From Candidatus Zhuqueibacterota bacterium (GTDB taxonomy: Bacteria; Zhuqueibacterota; Zhuqueibacteria; Residuimicrobiales; Krinioviventaceae), in the NCBI GenBank assembly GCA_003854995.1, contig RQOI01000468.1, positions 1 to 7,231 of the forward strand: a stretch of 7,231 nt of DNA, written 5' to 3'. A program made the position numbers and the translations under genes. Shown here in pieces: positions 1-5,926 of the stretch. The first letter of the stretch is position 1; the number at the start of each line of letters is the position of its first letter. The notes below the pieces were generated by a model that saw nothing but the letters and a program-made list of their open reading frames with translations, had not been told where the DNA came from and ran no database searches.

Positions 1-731
1 GTGCCGAAATCGAGCCAGGCGCGCCATTTGGTCGGATGGTAGTCGGGATGGTATGGCCGATATGGAACCGGTCCGAGCCAGAGATCCCAATTCAGGGATG
101 GCGGCACGGGCGGCGTATCGGTTGGTTTGGCTTGTACGGCAAATGTCGACCAGGGATCGCCGCCCACTGGCCGGTCGGTCCAGGCGTGCACCTCGCGCAC
201 CGGGCCGATGGCGCCATCGGCCAGCCACTCTTTGAGCAGACGGATGTGCTCGGACGAATGGCCCTGATTGCCCATCTGCGTCTGCACGTTGTAATATCGC
301 GCCGCTTCGGTAATTTTTCGCGCTTCATAGACCGTATGCGTCAAAGGTTTCTGGCAAAAGACGTGTTTGCCCAGTTGCAGCGCCGCCATGGTGATGACCG
401 CATGCGTATGGTCAGGCGTGGCAATGACGACCGCGTCGATGTTTTTCTCTTTTTCGAACATGACGCGATAATCCTGATAAACTTTCGCAGCGGGATATCT
501 TGCCAGAGTGCGCGCAGCATAGTCGCTGTCGACATCGCACAAGGCGACGATATTCTCGCTCTCGCATGCGCGCAGGTTGCCGGCGCCCATGCCGCCCACG
601 CCGACGCCGGCAATATTCAGCCGATTGCTCGGCGCATCCTGGCCCAGCAATCGGCTGGGCACATAATGAAACGCCATAGCTGCGGTTGCTCCTTTTAAAA
701 AGGCGCGTCGTGAGACATGGTCATCATTCAT
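1..731 (-). CDS. Gfo/Idh/MocA family oxidoreductase, Tat-exported, N-terminal 243 residues (cut by left edge)
   Basis: This is an NAD(P)-dependent sugar or inositol-type dehydrogenase, open at the left edge; relatives of this subtype run to well over 400 residues, so roughly half is present. The N-terminus carries a twin-arginine signal, S7-R-R-A-F-L-K13, then a short hydrophobic stretch, which suggests export already folded with cofactor, as in Zymomonas glucose-fructose oxidoreductase. The Rossmann motif GVGVGGMG is at residues 42-49 and the ribose-binding acid is D66 in LCDVD. TPDHTH is at 105-110. The conserved lysine-proline motif is Q127-K-P129 followed by LTHTVYEAR, and MGNQGHS follows; these mark the QKP subtype common in Bacteroidota and Planctomycetes. 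The ATG at 731 has GGAG at 738-741, 6 bases away. It lies 54 bases downstream of the alpha/beta hydrolase gene, with no promoter seen between, so the two are probably co-transcribed. The substrate is unknown. Confidence 0.93.
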   Translation of the reverse strand, partial: MNDDHVSRRAFLKGATAAMAFHYVPSRLLGQDAPSNRLNIAGVGVGGMGAGNLRACESENIVALCDVDSDYAARTLARYPAAKVYQDYRVMFEKEKNIDAVVIATPDHTHAVITMAALQLGKHVFCQKPLTHTVYEARKITEAARYYNVQTQMGNQGHSSEHIRLLKEWLADGAIGPVREVHAWTDRPVGGDPWSTFAVQAKPTDTPPVPPSLNWDLWLGPVPYRPYHPDYHPTKWRAWLDFG

Positions 732-785
732 CGTACTCTCCGTAACTGAAAATGATTGGCGGCGACGGGAGATCCGTCCATCAAC

Positions 786-1718
786 TCATTGTCTTCGCAG
801 GAGGAATTCACGTATCAGCTGGATGTGGCTGCCCGGCTCTTCGAGAAACGGAAAATGGCCGCTCTTTTCGAAAATGTGAAACTCGGCCTGCGGTGCATAT
901 ATTTCATACTGGATTTGATATCGCGGCAGCGCAATGCGGTCATAGCGGCCGGCCAGTATGAGCATTGGTACGTTGATCTCTCGCAAGCGCGGCCGGAAAT
1001 CGAGATTTTGCAGTCTGGGACTGAGATGAAACAGCTCTTCACCGACGATGGCATAGTAGACATCCGCGTTCCATGGCAGCGAGTCGCTGACTATTTTCTC
1101 CACATTGGAGACATCATAAAAATAGATGAGCGGCATGGTCGGGATGCTGATCCATCTCATTTCCGGCGATGATTCCTTTTTCCCCTGATCCGCCAGTCTT
1201 TTAATCGTGCTCCATGCTTCGGGATACTGATTTCTTATTTCGTTATAATAATTTTCATAGCCTTCTTGCCACATTTCAAAGCTGTGCATGGTATTCGAGA
1301 GGATCAACGACAAAAGATGGTCCTGATGCTGCAGGGCATACTGCTGCGCCACCAGACCGCCGTACGAATGGCCATAGATGTGCCATTTTTCGATATTCAA
1401 CGCGACGCGGAGTCCTTCCAGATCTGCAACATCGCGATCGATCGAATAGTCGCTTTTTATATAGGCGTTATCCGATCGACCACGTCCGATGCCATCATAA
1501 TAAATGACCGTAAAGTTCCACAGCTGGGAAAAATGGGGCTTGAAATAGACGTGTGAAAAACCCGGGCCGCCGGCGACCAGCACGAGAGGCTCGCCTGCTC
1601 CCGCAATTTCATACCATAGTCTGGCGCCATTCACGATGGCGTATCCACTGGATTGAAAGGCATGAGCCAGAGAAAAACTCAAAATAGAAAAAAAGAGAGC
1701 TGCCCGCAGGCTTTTCAT
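786..1718 (-). CDS. Secreted alpha/beta hydrolase, proline-iminopeptidase-like (S33)
   Basis: This is a 310-residue alpha/beta-fold hydrolase. From the ATG at 1718 the protein begins MKSLRAALFFSILSFSLAHA, a clear Sec signal peptide with an AHA cleavage site at residues 18-20, so the enzyme should be periplasmic or secreted. The oxyanion motif GGPG is at 50-53, the nucleophile elbow GHSYGG has Ser118, the acid is Asp260 in GRYDRI, and the base is His288 in SGHFPF, so the triad is complete. The GGPG plus GHSYGG pattern and length fit peptidase family S33 (prolyl aminopeptidases), but many S33-like proteins hydrolyse esters or lactones, so the substrate is uncertain. An in-frame ATG at 1781 would add 21 residues ahead of the signal peptide, and its GAGG touches the start codon, so I prefer 1718 although its own ribosome site is weak. 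It is followed after 54 bases by the oxidoreductase gene. Confidence 0.9.
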   Translation of the reverse strand: MKSLRAALFFSILSFSLAHAFQSSGYAIVNGARLWYEIAGAGEPLVLVAGGPGFSHVYFKPHFSQLWNFTVIYYDGIGRGRSDNAYIKSDYSIDRDVADLEGLRVALNIEKWHIYGHSYGGLVAQQYALQHQDHLLSLILSNTMHSFEMWQEGYENYYNEIRNQYPEAWSTIKRLADQGKKESSPEMRWISIPTMPLIYFYDVSNVEKIVSDSLPWNADVYYAIVGEELFHLSPRLQNLDFRPRLREINVPMLILAGRYDRIALPRYQIQYEIYAPQAEFHIFEKSGHFPFLEEPGSHIQLIREFLLRRQ

Positions 1719-1845
1719 ACAATACTCAAAGATTCGACCTTGTCCATGCGCCCCCGTCCGTCGTCCTCTATAATTTTCCATCCTCAGACTGCTCGCTCGT
1801 CATACAAGACGGAGCAATGCGTTGCCGTGTCAAAAATATTATAAA

Positions 1846-1854
1846 TTTATACCA
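1846..1854 (-). promoter_or_regulatory. Candidate extended -10 element upstream of the alpha/beta hydrolase gene
   Basis: Read on the minus strand, TGGTATAAA matches an extended -10 element (TGn followed by TATAAA) in the AT-rich part of the 180-base gap between the lipoprotein and hydrolase genes. No good -35 hexamer lies 16-18 bases upstream. A start here would leave a leader of about 120 bases. The rest of this gap shows no gene and no clear terminator. Confidence 0.28.
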
Positions 1855-1898
1855 TAACACCTTGATTTTTATTCCCGATTTGCGGCGGATTTTAGAAA

Positions 1899-2285
1899 TC
1901 AAGAGTCACTGCTGGTCGGCAGCACAATCGAACGAATCGGGCCTGGCTCTCGGACGCCGTCTTGTTCGATGCATGACCACCAATGGACGATGACAGCGCA
2001 ATCCGGCTTATAGCCGTATATATTGTCGAAAGCGATGCGGATCTCCTCTGCAGGTTGCAGGACCGTCCCTGTCGCCATGCAATAGGGCGCCCACTCGATG
2101 ACAGCGGCGATGCCTTGTTCGACCAGGAACAGATGCAGCTCCTCATCGGTTCTGTTGATAATATGAAAGGCGTCTTCTTCGGTCGCAATATGCAAACCAT
2201 CGATGTCCTTGGTCGGACCGGATAAATCTCTCTCGCATCCAAAGGTGAACATCAGCAAGATCAAGAGGCATGTTGTATTTTTCAT
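1899..2285 (-). CDS. Small lipoprotein of unrecognised family
   Basis: This is a 128-residue protein I do not recognise. It starts with a lysine, a hydrophobic run and then FTFGC, giving a lipobox-like site at Cys17, so it is probably a lipoprotein (the -3 residue is Thr, a relaxed lipobox). The mature part of about 110 residues is acidic and aromatic-rich, with WAPYC (Cys69), a YGY segment near 90-92 and a C-x8-C pair at Cys96 and Cys105 enclosing HWWSC. An oxidised periplasmic domain with disulphides is possible. The ATG at 2285 has GAGGG at 2292-2296, 6 bases away. It sits 47 bases behind the DUF1080 gene with no separate promoter visible, so the two are likely one operon. There are no enzyme motifs. 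The intact frame, good ribosome site and signal peptide argue it is real. Confidence 0.82.
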   Translation of the reverse strand: MKNTTCLLILLMFTFGCERDLSGPTKDIDGLHIATEEDAFHIINRTDEELHLFLVEQGIAAVIEWAPYCMATGTVLQPAEEIRIAFDNIYGYKPDCAVIVHWWSCIEQDGVREPGPIRSIVLPTSSDS

Positions 2286-2332
2286 TACTCACCCTCTTTT
2301 GAGTTTACTCGAATATCGTGCATCGATATCCC

Positions 2333-2983
2333 TTATTCCAGCGGGAAAAGATAGATATTGCGGAATTCGATCGCCGAGCCTTCGCTCTGCAGTGCAATGG
2401 GCCCGGAAGAGAGTGCGCCGTCCACGCCGTTATTTTGCATCAATCCGTTCACCCAGCAGGCGACCGCAGTGCCACGCGCCTCGATATCATAGACGTTCCA
2501 CTCGCCGGCCGGCTTTTCGTTGCTCGGGTGTTTTTTCCGAATGATGGTAAAACGATCCGGATTCACATAGGTCGAATCATCGACCGTTATTTTTCCGGGG
2601 CCGATCAGGACAAAATCACCGGCGTTGCCGGCCTGGAGCTGACACTCGAGACAATTCGGCCAGAAGAGACTTTCAACCGGACTCTGGCAATGCAGCAGCA
2701 CGCCCGAGTTGGTCGGTTCCCCGACCCAGCGCCATTCCAAATGCAACCTGTAATTGGCATAGCTTGTTTCCGTCATCATATAGCCGTTCGGCGCACCCGC
2801 GCAACGCACGACGCCGTCTGCAACAGACCAGACGTCGTTCACATCGACGCTGTCAGCAGAGACGACCAGTTTCCAGCCGGTCAAATCGGCGCCGTTGAAA
2901 AGAACGGTCTTTTCCGGTTCTTGTTGTTTTGGAGCGCAGCTCATACAAACCAGGATCGCGACAACAGCATAAATGGGTTTCAT
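2333..2983 (-). CDS. DUF1080 / 3-keto-disaccharide hydrolase domain lipoprotein
   Basis: This is a 216-residue single-domain protein of family PF06439 (DUF1080), a concanavalin-like beta-sandwich. After a short lipoprotein signal ending at Cys16 (CMSC-AP) come the family marks in order: LFNGADLTGW (28-37), YRLHLEWRW (78-86), NSGVLLHC (92-99), a carboxylate-rich LECQLQ (112-117), YDIEARG (165-171), VNGLMQN (178-184) and the closing GPIALQSEGSAIEFRNIYLFP. Members are annotated as 3-keto-disaccharide hydrolases or as lyases acting on 3-keto-glycosides. This activity is family knowledge and is not proven for this protein. The ATG at 2983 has GGAGA at 2991-2995, 7 bases away, and a good candidate promoter upstream. 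The small lipoprotein gene follows after 47 bases. The Gfo/Idh/MocA gene about 1.6 kb downstream on the same strand could supply the 3-oxidation step. Confidence 0.93.
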   Translation of the reverse strand: MKPIYAVVAILVCMSCAPKQQEPEKTVLFNGADLTGWKLVVSADSVDVNDVWSVADGVVRCAGAPNGYMMTETSYANYRLHLEWRWVGEPTNSGVLLHCQSPVESLFWPNCLECQLQAGNAGDFVLIGPGKITVDDSTYVNPDRFTIIRKKHPSNEKPAGEWNVYDIEARGTAVACWVNGLMQNNGVDGALSSGPIALQSEGSAIEFRNIYLFPLE

Positions 2984-3057
2984 TGTTCTTTCTCCATAAT
3001 GTGAATGCTATCTTTTTTTTGAAAAAGTGAATGGAAATCAATATGTGCAATTAACTC

Positions 3058-3086
3058 ATTGTAGTAAAGAATGGGATGAAATTCAA
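3058..3086 (-). promoter_or_regulatory. Candidate sigma-70-type promoter of the DUF1080 operon
   Basis: On the minus strand TTGAAT (3081-3086) and TACAAT (3058-3063) are separated by 17 bases, matching the consensus at four and five of six positions. Transcription would start near 3051, leaving a leader of about 68 bases that includes a run of eight A residues (opposite 3013-3020). It is the only good promoter-like pair found in the 154-base gap between dcp and this gene. Confidence 0.5.
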
Positions 3087-3099
3087 GGGTAACTTTTTT

Positions 3100-3122
3100 C
3101 CAGGCGCCTTCGAGGCGCCTGG
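3100..3122 (-). terminator. Strong GC-rich hairpin after dcp, possible terminator without a U-tract
   Basis: A perfect 10-base-pair stem, CCAGGCGCCT / AGGCGCCTGG, closes a 3-base loop, 15 bases past the dcp stop codon. The position suits a terminator. On the dcp transcript, however, the stem is followed by AAAAAAGUU instead of a run of U; the T6 run (3094-3099) lies 5' of the stem on the plus strand. It is therefore not a canonical intrinsic terminator in either direction. It may act as an mRNA-stabilising 3' hairpin or a U-tract-less terminator. Confidence 0.45.
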
Positions 3123-3137
3123 CAAGGGTCTCTGGCT

Positions 3138-5228
3138 CTACATCAATCCCCGCCGTTTCAACAACGGCGCAATCTCCGGTTCATGGCCGCGGAATCTTTT
3201 ATAGAGCACCATGGGATCTTCTGTATCGCCGCGTTCGAGTATGTTCTCGCGGAAAGCCGTCGCCGTCTTTTGATCGAACAGGCTGGTCTCCTCAAAGGCT
3301 TCAAAGGCATCCGCATCGAGCACCTCTGCCCACAGATAGCTGTAATAGCCGGCAGAATAGCCGCCGGCAAAGATATGCTGAAAATAGCTGCTGCGATAGC
3401 GCGGAATGATTTCAGGAATCAGCCCGATCCGGCGCATGGACTCTTCTTCAAATGCATCGACATCGTCGATGCTCGCCGTGTCGGTGCGACTGTGATAATC
3501 CATGTCCAGAATAGAGGCGGCGACGATTTCCGTGGTGATAAATCCCTGATTGAAAGAGTCGCTCTGCTCGATCTTTTTCACCAGTTCATCGGGAATCGAT
3601 TCGCCGGTCTGGTAATGGCTGGCATAGGTCTTGATCACCTGCGGATGCGCCGCCCAGTTCTCCATGATCTGCGATGGCAACTCGACAAAATCGCGCCGTA
3701 CATTCGTGCCGGCCTGGCCGGGATAGCTGCAATCGGAGAGCATGCCGTGCAGCGCATGTCCGAATTCGTGAAAGAGGGTGAGCACCTCATCGAGAGTCAG
3801 CAGAGCGGGCGTATCGCCGGTTGGTTTGGAAAAATTCATCACAATGGAGATGATCGGCGCAACATGTTCGCCATCCTTCTTGTATTGACCGCGGAATTCG
3901 GTCATCCACGCGCCGCTGCGTTTGCTCGGACGTGGATGAAAATCCATGTACAAGACGGCGACGTGTGAGCCATCCGCTTCCTTCACCTCGTAGGCAGTGA
4001 CATCCTCGTGATAGATCGGCATGTCCTGCAGTTCGACGAACTGCAGTCCGTACAGGTTTCGGGCCACATCAAAAAGACCCTTTTTCACCTTTTCGAGCTC
4101 AAAGTATGGCCTGAGGGCATCGTCGTTCAAATTGTATTTTTCCTGGCGAATTTTTTCCGCATAGTACCACCAGTCCCAGCTGGCCAGCCGAAAGTCACCA
4201 CCCTCGGCATCGATCTTTTTCTGCATGTCATAAGCTTCAACCTTGGCGCGATTGAGCGCCGGCGCCCAGATCTGCTGCAAAAAAGCGTAAACAGTTGCAG
4301 GATTTTTCGCCATGTTGTCATCCAGCACATAGTCTGCATGGGACGCAAAGCCGAGCAGATTGGCGCGCTTGCGACGCAGGGATACAATTTGCGAAATGAT
4401 TTCTTTATTATCGTGTTCATTGTCATTATCACCAATGTGCATCCACGCTGTATAGAGTTTTTCGCGCAACGGACGAACGCTCGAATATTGCAGAAAGGGA
4501 ATCCAGCTCGGTTTGTGCAGTGTAAAGACCCATTTGCCGGTCATATCGTTTTCCGCCGCCGCTTCGGCGGCCTGATCCACGAGCCACTGCGGCAGGCCGG
4601 CGAGCTCGGCCTGATCCTCAATCACAAGTTTGAAATCATTGGTCTCTGCCAGGACATTCTCGCCGAACTTGAGGGTCAACAGCGACAACTGCTCATTTAG
4701 TGCGCGCAGCTCTTTTTTCTGCTCGTCCGACAGATTGGCGCCGTTGCGCACAAAAGAGTTGTAGGTGTCCTGCAAAAGTCTCTCCTGCGCTCGCGTGAGC
4801 CCCATCTCATCTTTCTTTTCATGGACGGCTTTGACGCGCTGAAAGAGCTCGGGATTCAACCGAATATCATCGGCGTGTTTTGATTGCAGTGGAGAGATCT
4901 GTTTGGCTATAGCCTGCATCTCTTCATTGGTATTCGCCCCGTTGAGATTACTAAAGACAGATCCCACCTGCCGGAGCAGCTCGCCGCTGTAATCCAGTGC
5001 GGCGATGGTGTTTTCGAATGTCGGCTCATCCCCATTGTTGATGATGGAGCGGATTTCCGCCATGTGGCGCTTCATCGCCTCTTTAAAGGCCGGCACATAA
5101 TGCCGTTCCTGAATCTGCGCGAACGGCGGCGCCGCAAAAGGCGTATCCCATGGCGAGAGCAAAGGATTGTCGGATTGTGTCGAGCAAGACAGCATGATCA
5201 CCAGCGTCAATAGGACAAAGATTCTCAT
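3138..5228 (-). CDS. dcp: M3 family metallopeptidase, peptidyl-dipeptidase Dcp-like lipoprotein
   Basis: This is a 696-residue zinc peptidase, full length for Dcp (about 680-720). The metal site is HEFGH at 487-491 with Glu488 as base, and Glu516 in RDFVELPSQ is the third ligand, 29 residues after the first His, as in known M3 enzymes. HIFAGGYSAGYYSYLW near 618-633 supplies the conserved His and Tyr substrate-binding residues. The N-terminal part (NPLLSPWDTPF..PPF, HYVPAF, PTFENTIAALD) resembles Bacteroidota Dcp. Dcp removes C-terminal dipeptides from oligopeptides. From the ATG at 5228 the protein begins MRIFVLLTLVIMLSC, a lipoprotein signal with Cys15, so it is probably membrane-anchored outside the cytoplasm. 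GAGGAG (5235-5240) lies 6 bases from this ATG, whereas a start at 5285 would bury the signal behind 19 polar residues. It begins 10 bases after vapC. Oligopeptidase A is a less likely identity. Confidence 0.93.
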   Translation of the reverse strand: MRIFVLLTLVIMLSCSTQSDNPLLSPWDTPFAAPPFAQIQERHYVPAFKEAMKRHMAEIRSIINNGDEPTFENTIAALDYSGELLRQVGSVFSNLNGANTNEEMQAIAKQISPLQSKHADDIRLNPELFQRVKAVHEKKDEMGLTRAQERLLQDTYNSFVRNGANLSDEQKKELRALNEQLSLLTLKFGENVLAETNDFKLVIEDQAELAGLPQWLVDQAAEAAAENDMTGKWVFTLHKPSWIPFLQYSSVRPLREKLYTAWMHIGDNDNEHDNKEIISQIVSLRRKRANLLGFASHADYVLDDNMAKNPATVYAFLQQIWAPALNRAKVEAYDMQKKIDAEGGDFRLASWDWWYYAEKIRQEKYNLNDDALRPYFELEKVKKGLFDVARNLYGLQFVELQDMPIYHEDVTAYEVKEADGSHVAVLYMDFHPRPSKRSGAWMTEFRGQYKKDGEHVAPIISIVMNFSKPTGDTPALLTLDEVLTLFHEFGHALHGMLSDCSYPGQAGTNVRRDFVELPSQIMENWAAHPQVIKTYASHYQTGESIPDELVKKIEQSDSFNQGFITTEIVAASILDMDYHSRTDTASIDDVDAFEEESMRRIGLIPEIIPRYRSSYFQHIFAGGYSAGYYSYLWAEVLDADAFEAFEETSLFDQKTATAFRENILERGDTEDPMVLYKRFRGHEPEIAPLLKRRGLM

Positions 5229-5234
5229 TTCGAT

Positions 5235-5240
5235 CTCCTC
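5235..5240 (-). promoter_or_regulatory. dcp ribosome binding site GAGGAG, overlapping the vapC stop codon
   Basis: GAGGAG is a near-ideal Shine-Dalgarno sequence 6 bases upstream of the ATG at 5228 and decides the dcp start. Its first bases fall within the vapC TGA stop (5239-5241), so ribosomes finishing vapC would stop directly on it, which allows translational coupling. Confidence 0.7.
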
Positions 5241-5634
5241 ACTTGAGCAATTTGAACAGATTACATTTTGCAGCTTTTTTATCAAAGGTAAAAGTATAAT
5301 CGCAGTGGATCTGTCCTTTCAAACCGATTAACAGATCATCAAGCTCTTGTTGGGTCGTCAAAGCCATTTGGCAAAAAGTCATGAGCATCACCGAATCCTC
5401 AAAAGCCAAAATCGGCAAACAGGACAGTGATTCGATCGTATTGATGATGTCATGTCGCGTTACGCTAAATATTCGTTCAAGAACCCAAATCATCTCTAAA
5501 ATCACAAAATTCGAAATCCATAGTTTATCACCCGATTTAACAGCTCTTTCGAATAATCGGTCGACTATCTTGCACTGAGCAGGATCGTCCTGCACTAAAA
5601 ATCGAATGATAATGTTGGTATCAAGTGCAATCAT
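5239..5634 (-). CDS. vapC: VapC-type PIN-domain ribonuclease toxin
   Basis: This is a 131-residue single PIN domain, the usual length for VapC toxins. The four acidic metal-binding positions are visible: Asp5 in ALDTNIIIR, Glu47 in VILEMIWVL, Asp99/Asp100 in ELDDLLIG, and Asp118 in TFDKKAAK. The FLVQDDP segment after the first motif and the TFDKKA ending are typical of the VapC subgroup paired with AbrB-type antitoxins. Members are magnesium-dependent endoribonucleases that cleave tRNA or rRNA; the target here cannot be read from sequence. The gene starts inside the antitoxin stop (ATGA overlap, 5631-5634) and ends inside the dcp ribosome site. Sampled 60-base lines have 32-43 % GC, against 62-72 % in sampled lines of dcp, suggesting later acquisition. 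The domain is intact, so the toxin is probably functional. Confidence 0.93.
   Translation of the reverse strand: MIALDTNIIIRFLVQDDPAQCKIVDRLFERAVKSGDKLWISNFVILEMIWVLERIFSVTRHDIINTIESLSCLPILAFEDSVMLMTFCQMALTTQQELDDLLIGLKGQIHCDYTFTFDKKAAKCNLFKLLK
5293..5322 (-). promoter_or_regulatory. Candidate dcp promoter inside the 3' end of vapC
   Basis: On the minus strand TTGAAA (5317-5322) and TATACT (5293-5298), each matching five of six consensus positions, are 18 bases apart. A start near 5286 would give a leader of about 58 bases before the dcp ATG, letting dcp be expressed without the toxin-antitoxin promoter. Because it lies in coding sequence the match may be chance. Confidence 0.42.
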
Positions 5635-5885
5635 TTGAATTTTTCGGCAATATATTTTCCGATCGCGTCCCTCATTTCGTCATCCGTCACCGGCTTGTCC
5701 TTGGCATAATGGGATAACAAGCCTCGGACTTGATCATTTTTTTTATTTCGCGGCGTCAAAATGACTTTGTTCAGTTCTTTGTCGTAACTGAAATCAACCC
5801 TGTCGCCAGGCTCGATATTCAGCAACTCTCGAATGACCAGAGGTAACGTCACTTGACCTTTCGATGTCACAGTTGCAATGGCCAT
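5631..5885 (-). CDS. vapB: VapB-type antitoxin with AbrB/MazE DNA-binding domain
   Basis: This 84-residue protein has an N-terminal AbrB/SpoVT swapped-hairpin domain: TSKGQVTLPLVIRELLNIEPGDRVDF spans about residues 7-32 and the fold ends near 48. A charged C-terminal tail (about 49-84, with VTDDEMRDAIGKYIAEKF) would wrap around and neutralise the toxin. It is the antitoxin and DNA-binding autorepressor of the module. The ATG at 5885 has AAGGG at 5893-5897, 7 bases away. The stop TGA overlaps the vapC start, the standard coupled arrangement. A promoter with an overlapping inverted repeat lies just upstream, as expected for autoregulation. Domain and partner are both clear; the exact subfamily name is by analogy. 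Confidence 0.93.
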   Translation of the reverse strand: MAIATVTSKGQVTLPLVIRELLNIEPGDRVDFSYDKELNKVILTPRNKKNDQVRGLLSHYAKDKPVTDDEMRDAIGKYIAEKFK

Positions 5886-5914
5886 GAATGTTCCCTTACA
5901 AAATTTGATTATCC

Positions 5915-5926
5915 TTACATTTGTAA
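5915..5926. promoter_or_regulatory. Candidate VapB operator, TTACA-TT-TGTAA inverted repeat
   Basis: A perfect inverted repeat with 5-base arms and a 2-base centre lies between the -10 element and the expected vapBC transcription start. The half-site with two preceding bases, CCTTACA, is repeated directly at 5894-5900, 19 bases (close to two helical turns) away. AbrB-type antitoxins bind such sites as their own repressors; that use here is inferred. Confidence 0.45.

Noticed and set aside
36..698. 220-codon open frame on the plus strand
   Set aside because: It is antisense to the oxidoreductase, whose minus-strand translation shows a twin-arginine signal, Rossmann and QKP motifs; the plus frame has none and no ribosome site.
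764..778. GACGG-N5-CCGTC hairpin between the hydrolase and oxidoreductase genes
   Set aside because: It has only 5 base pairs and no following T-tract; too weak to call a terminator.
1719..1781. Longer hydrolase start at 1781
   Set aside because: It would put 21 basic residues ahead of a clean signal peptide, and its only ribosome-site-like GAGG touches the start codon.
1828..1833. Perfect TTGACA on the minus strand upstream of the hydrolase
   Set aside because: No acceptable -10 hexamer lies 15-19 bases downstream (the region reads as GTCTTG/TTGTAT at wrong spacing).
2318..4700. Long plus-strand frames at 2318-3004, 3183-3968 and 4008-4700
   Set aside because: They are antisense to the DUF1080 and dcp genes, which have full family motifs. 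The plus translations look like typical GC-rich shadows with no domains or signals.
5229..5285. Longer dcp start at 5285, overlapping vapC by 47 bases
   Set aside because: It would place 19 polar residues before a lipoprotein signal and lacks the GAGGAG that precedes the ATG at 5228.
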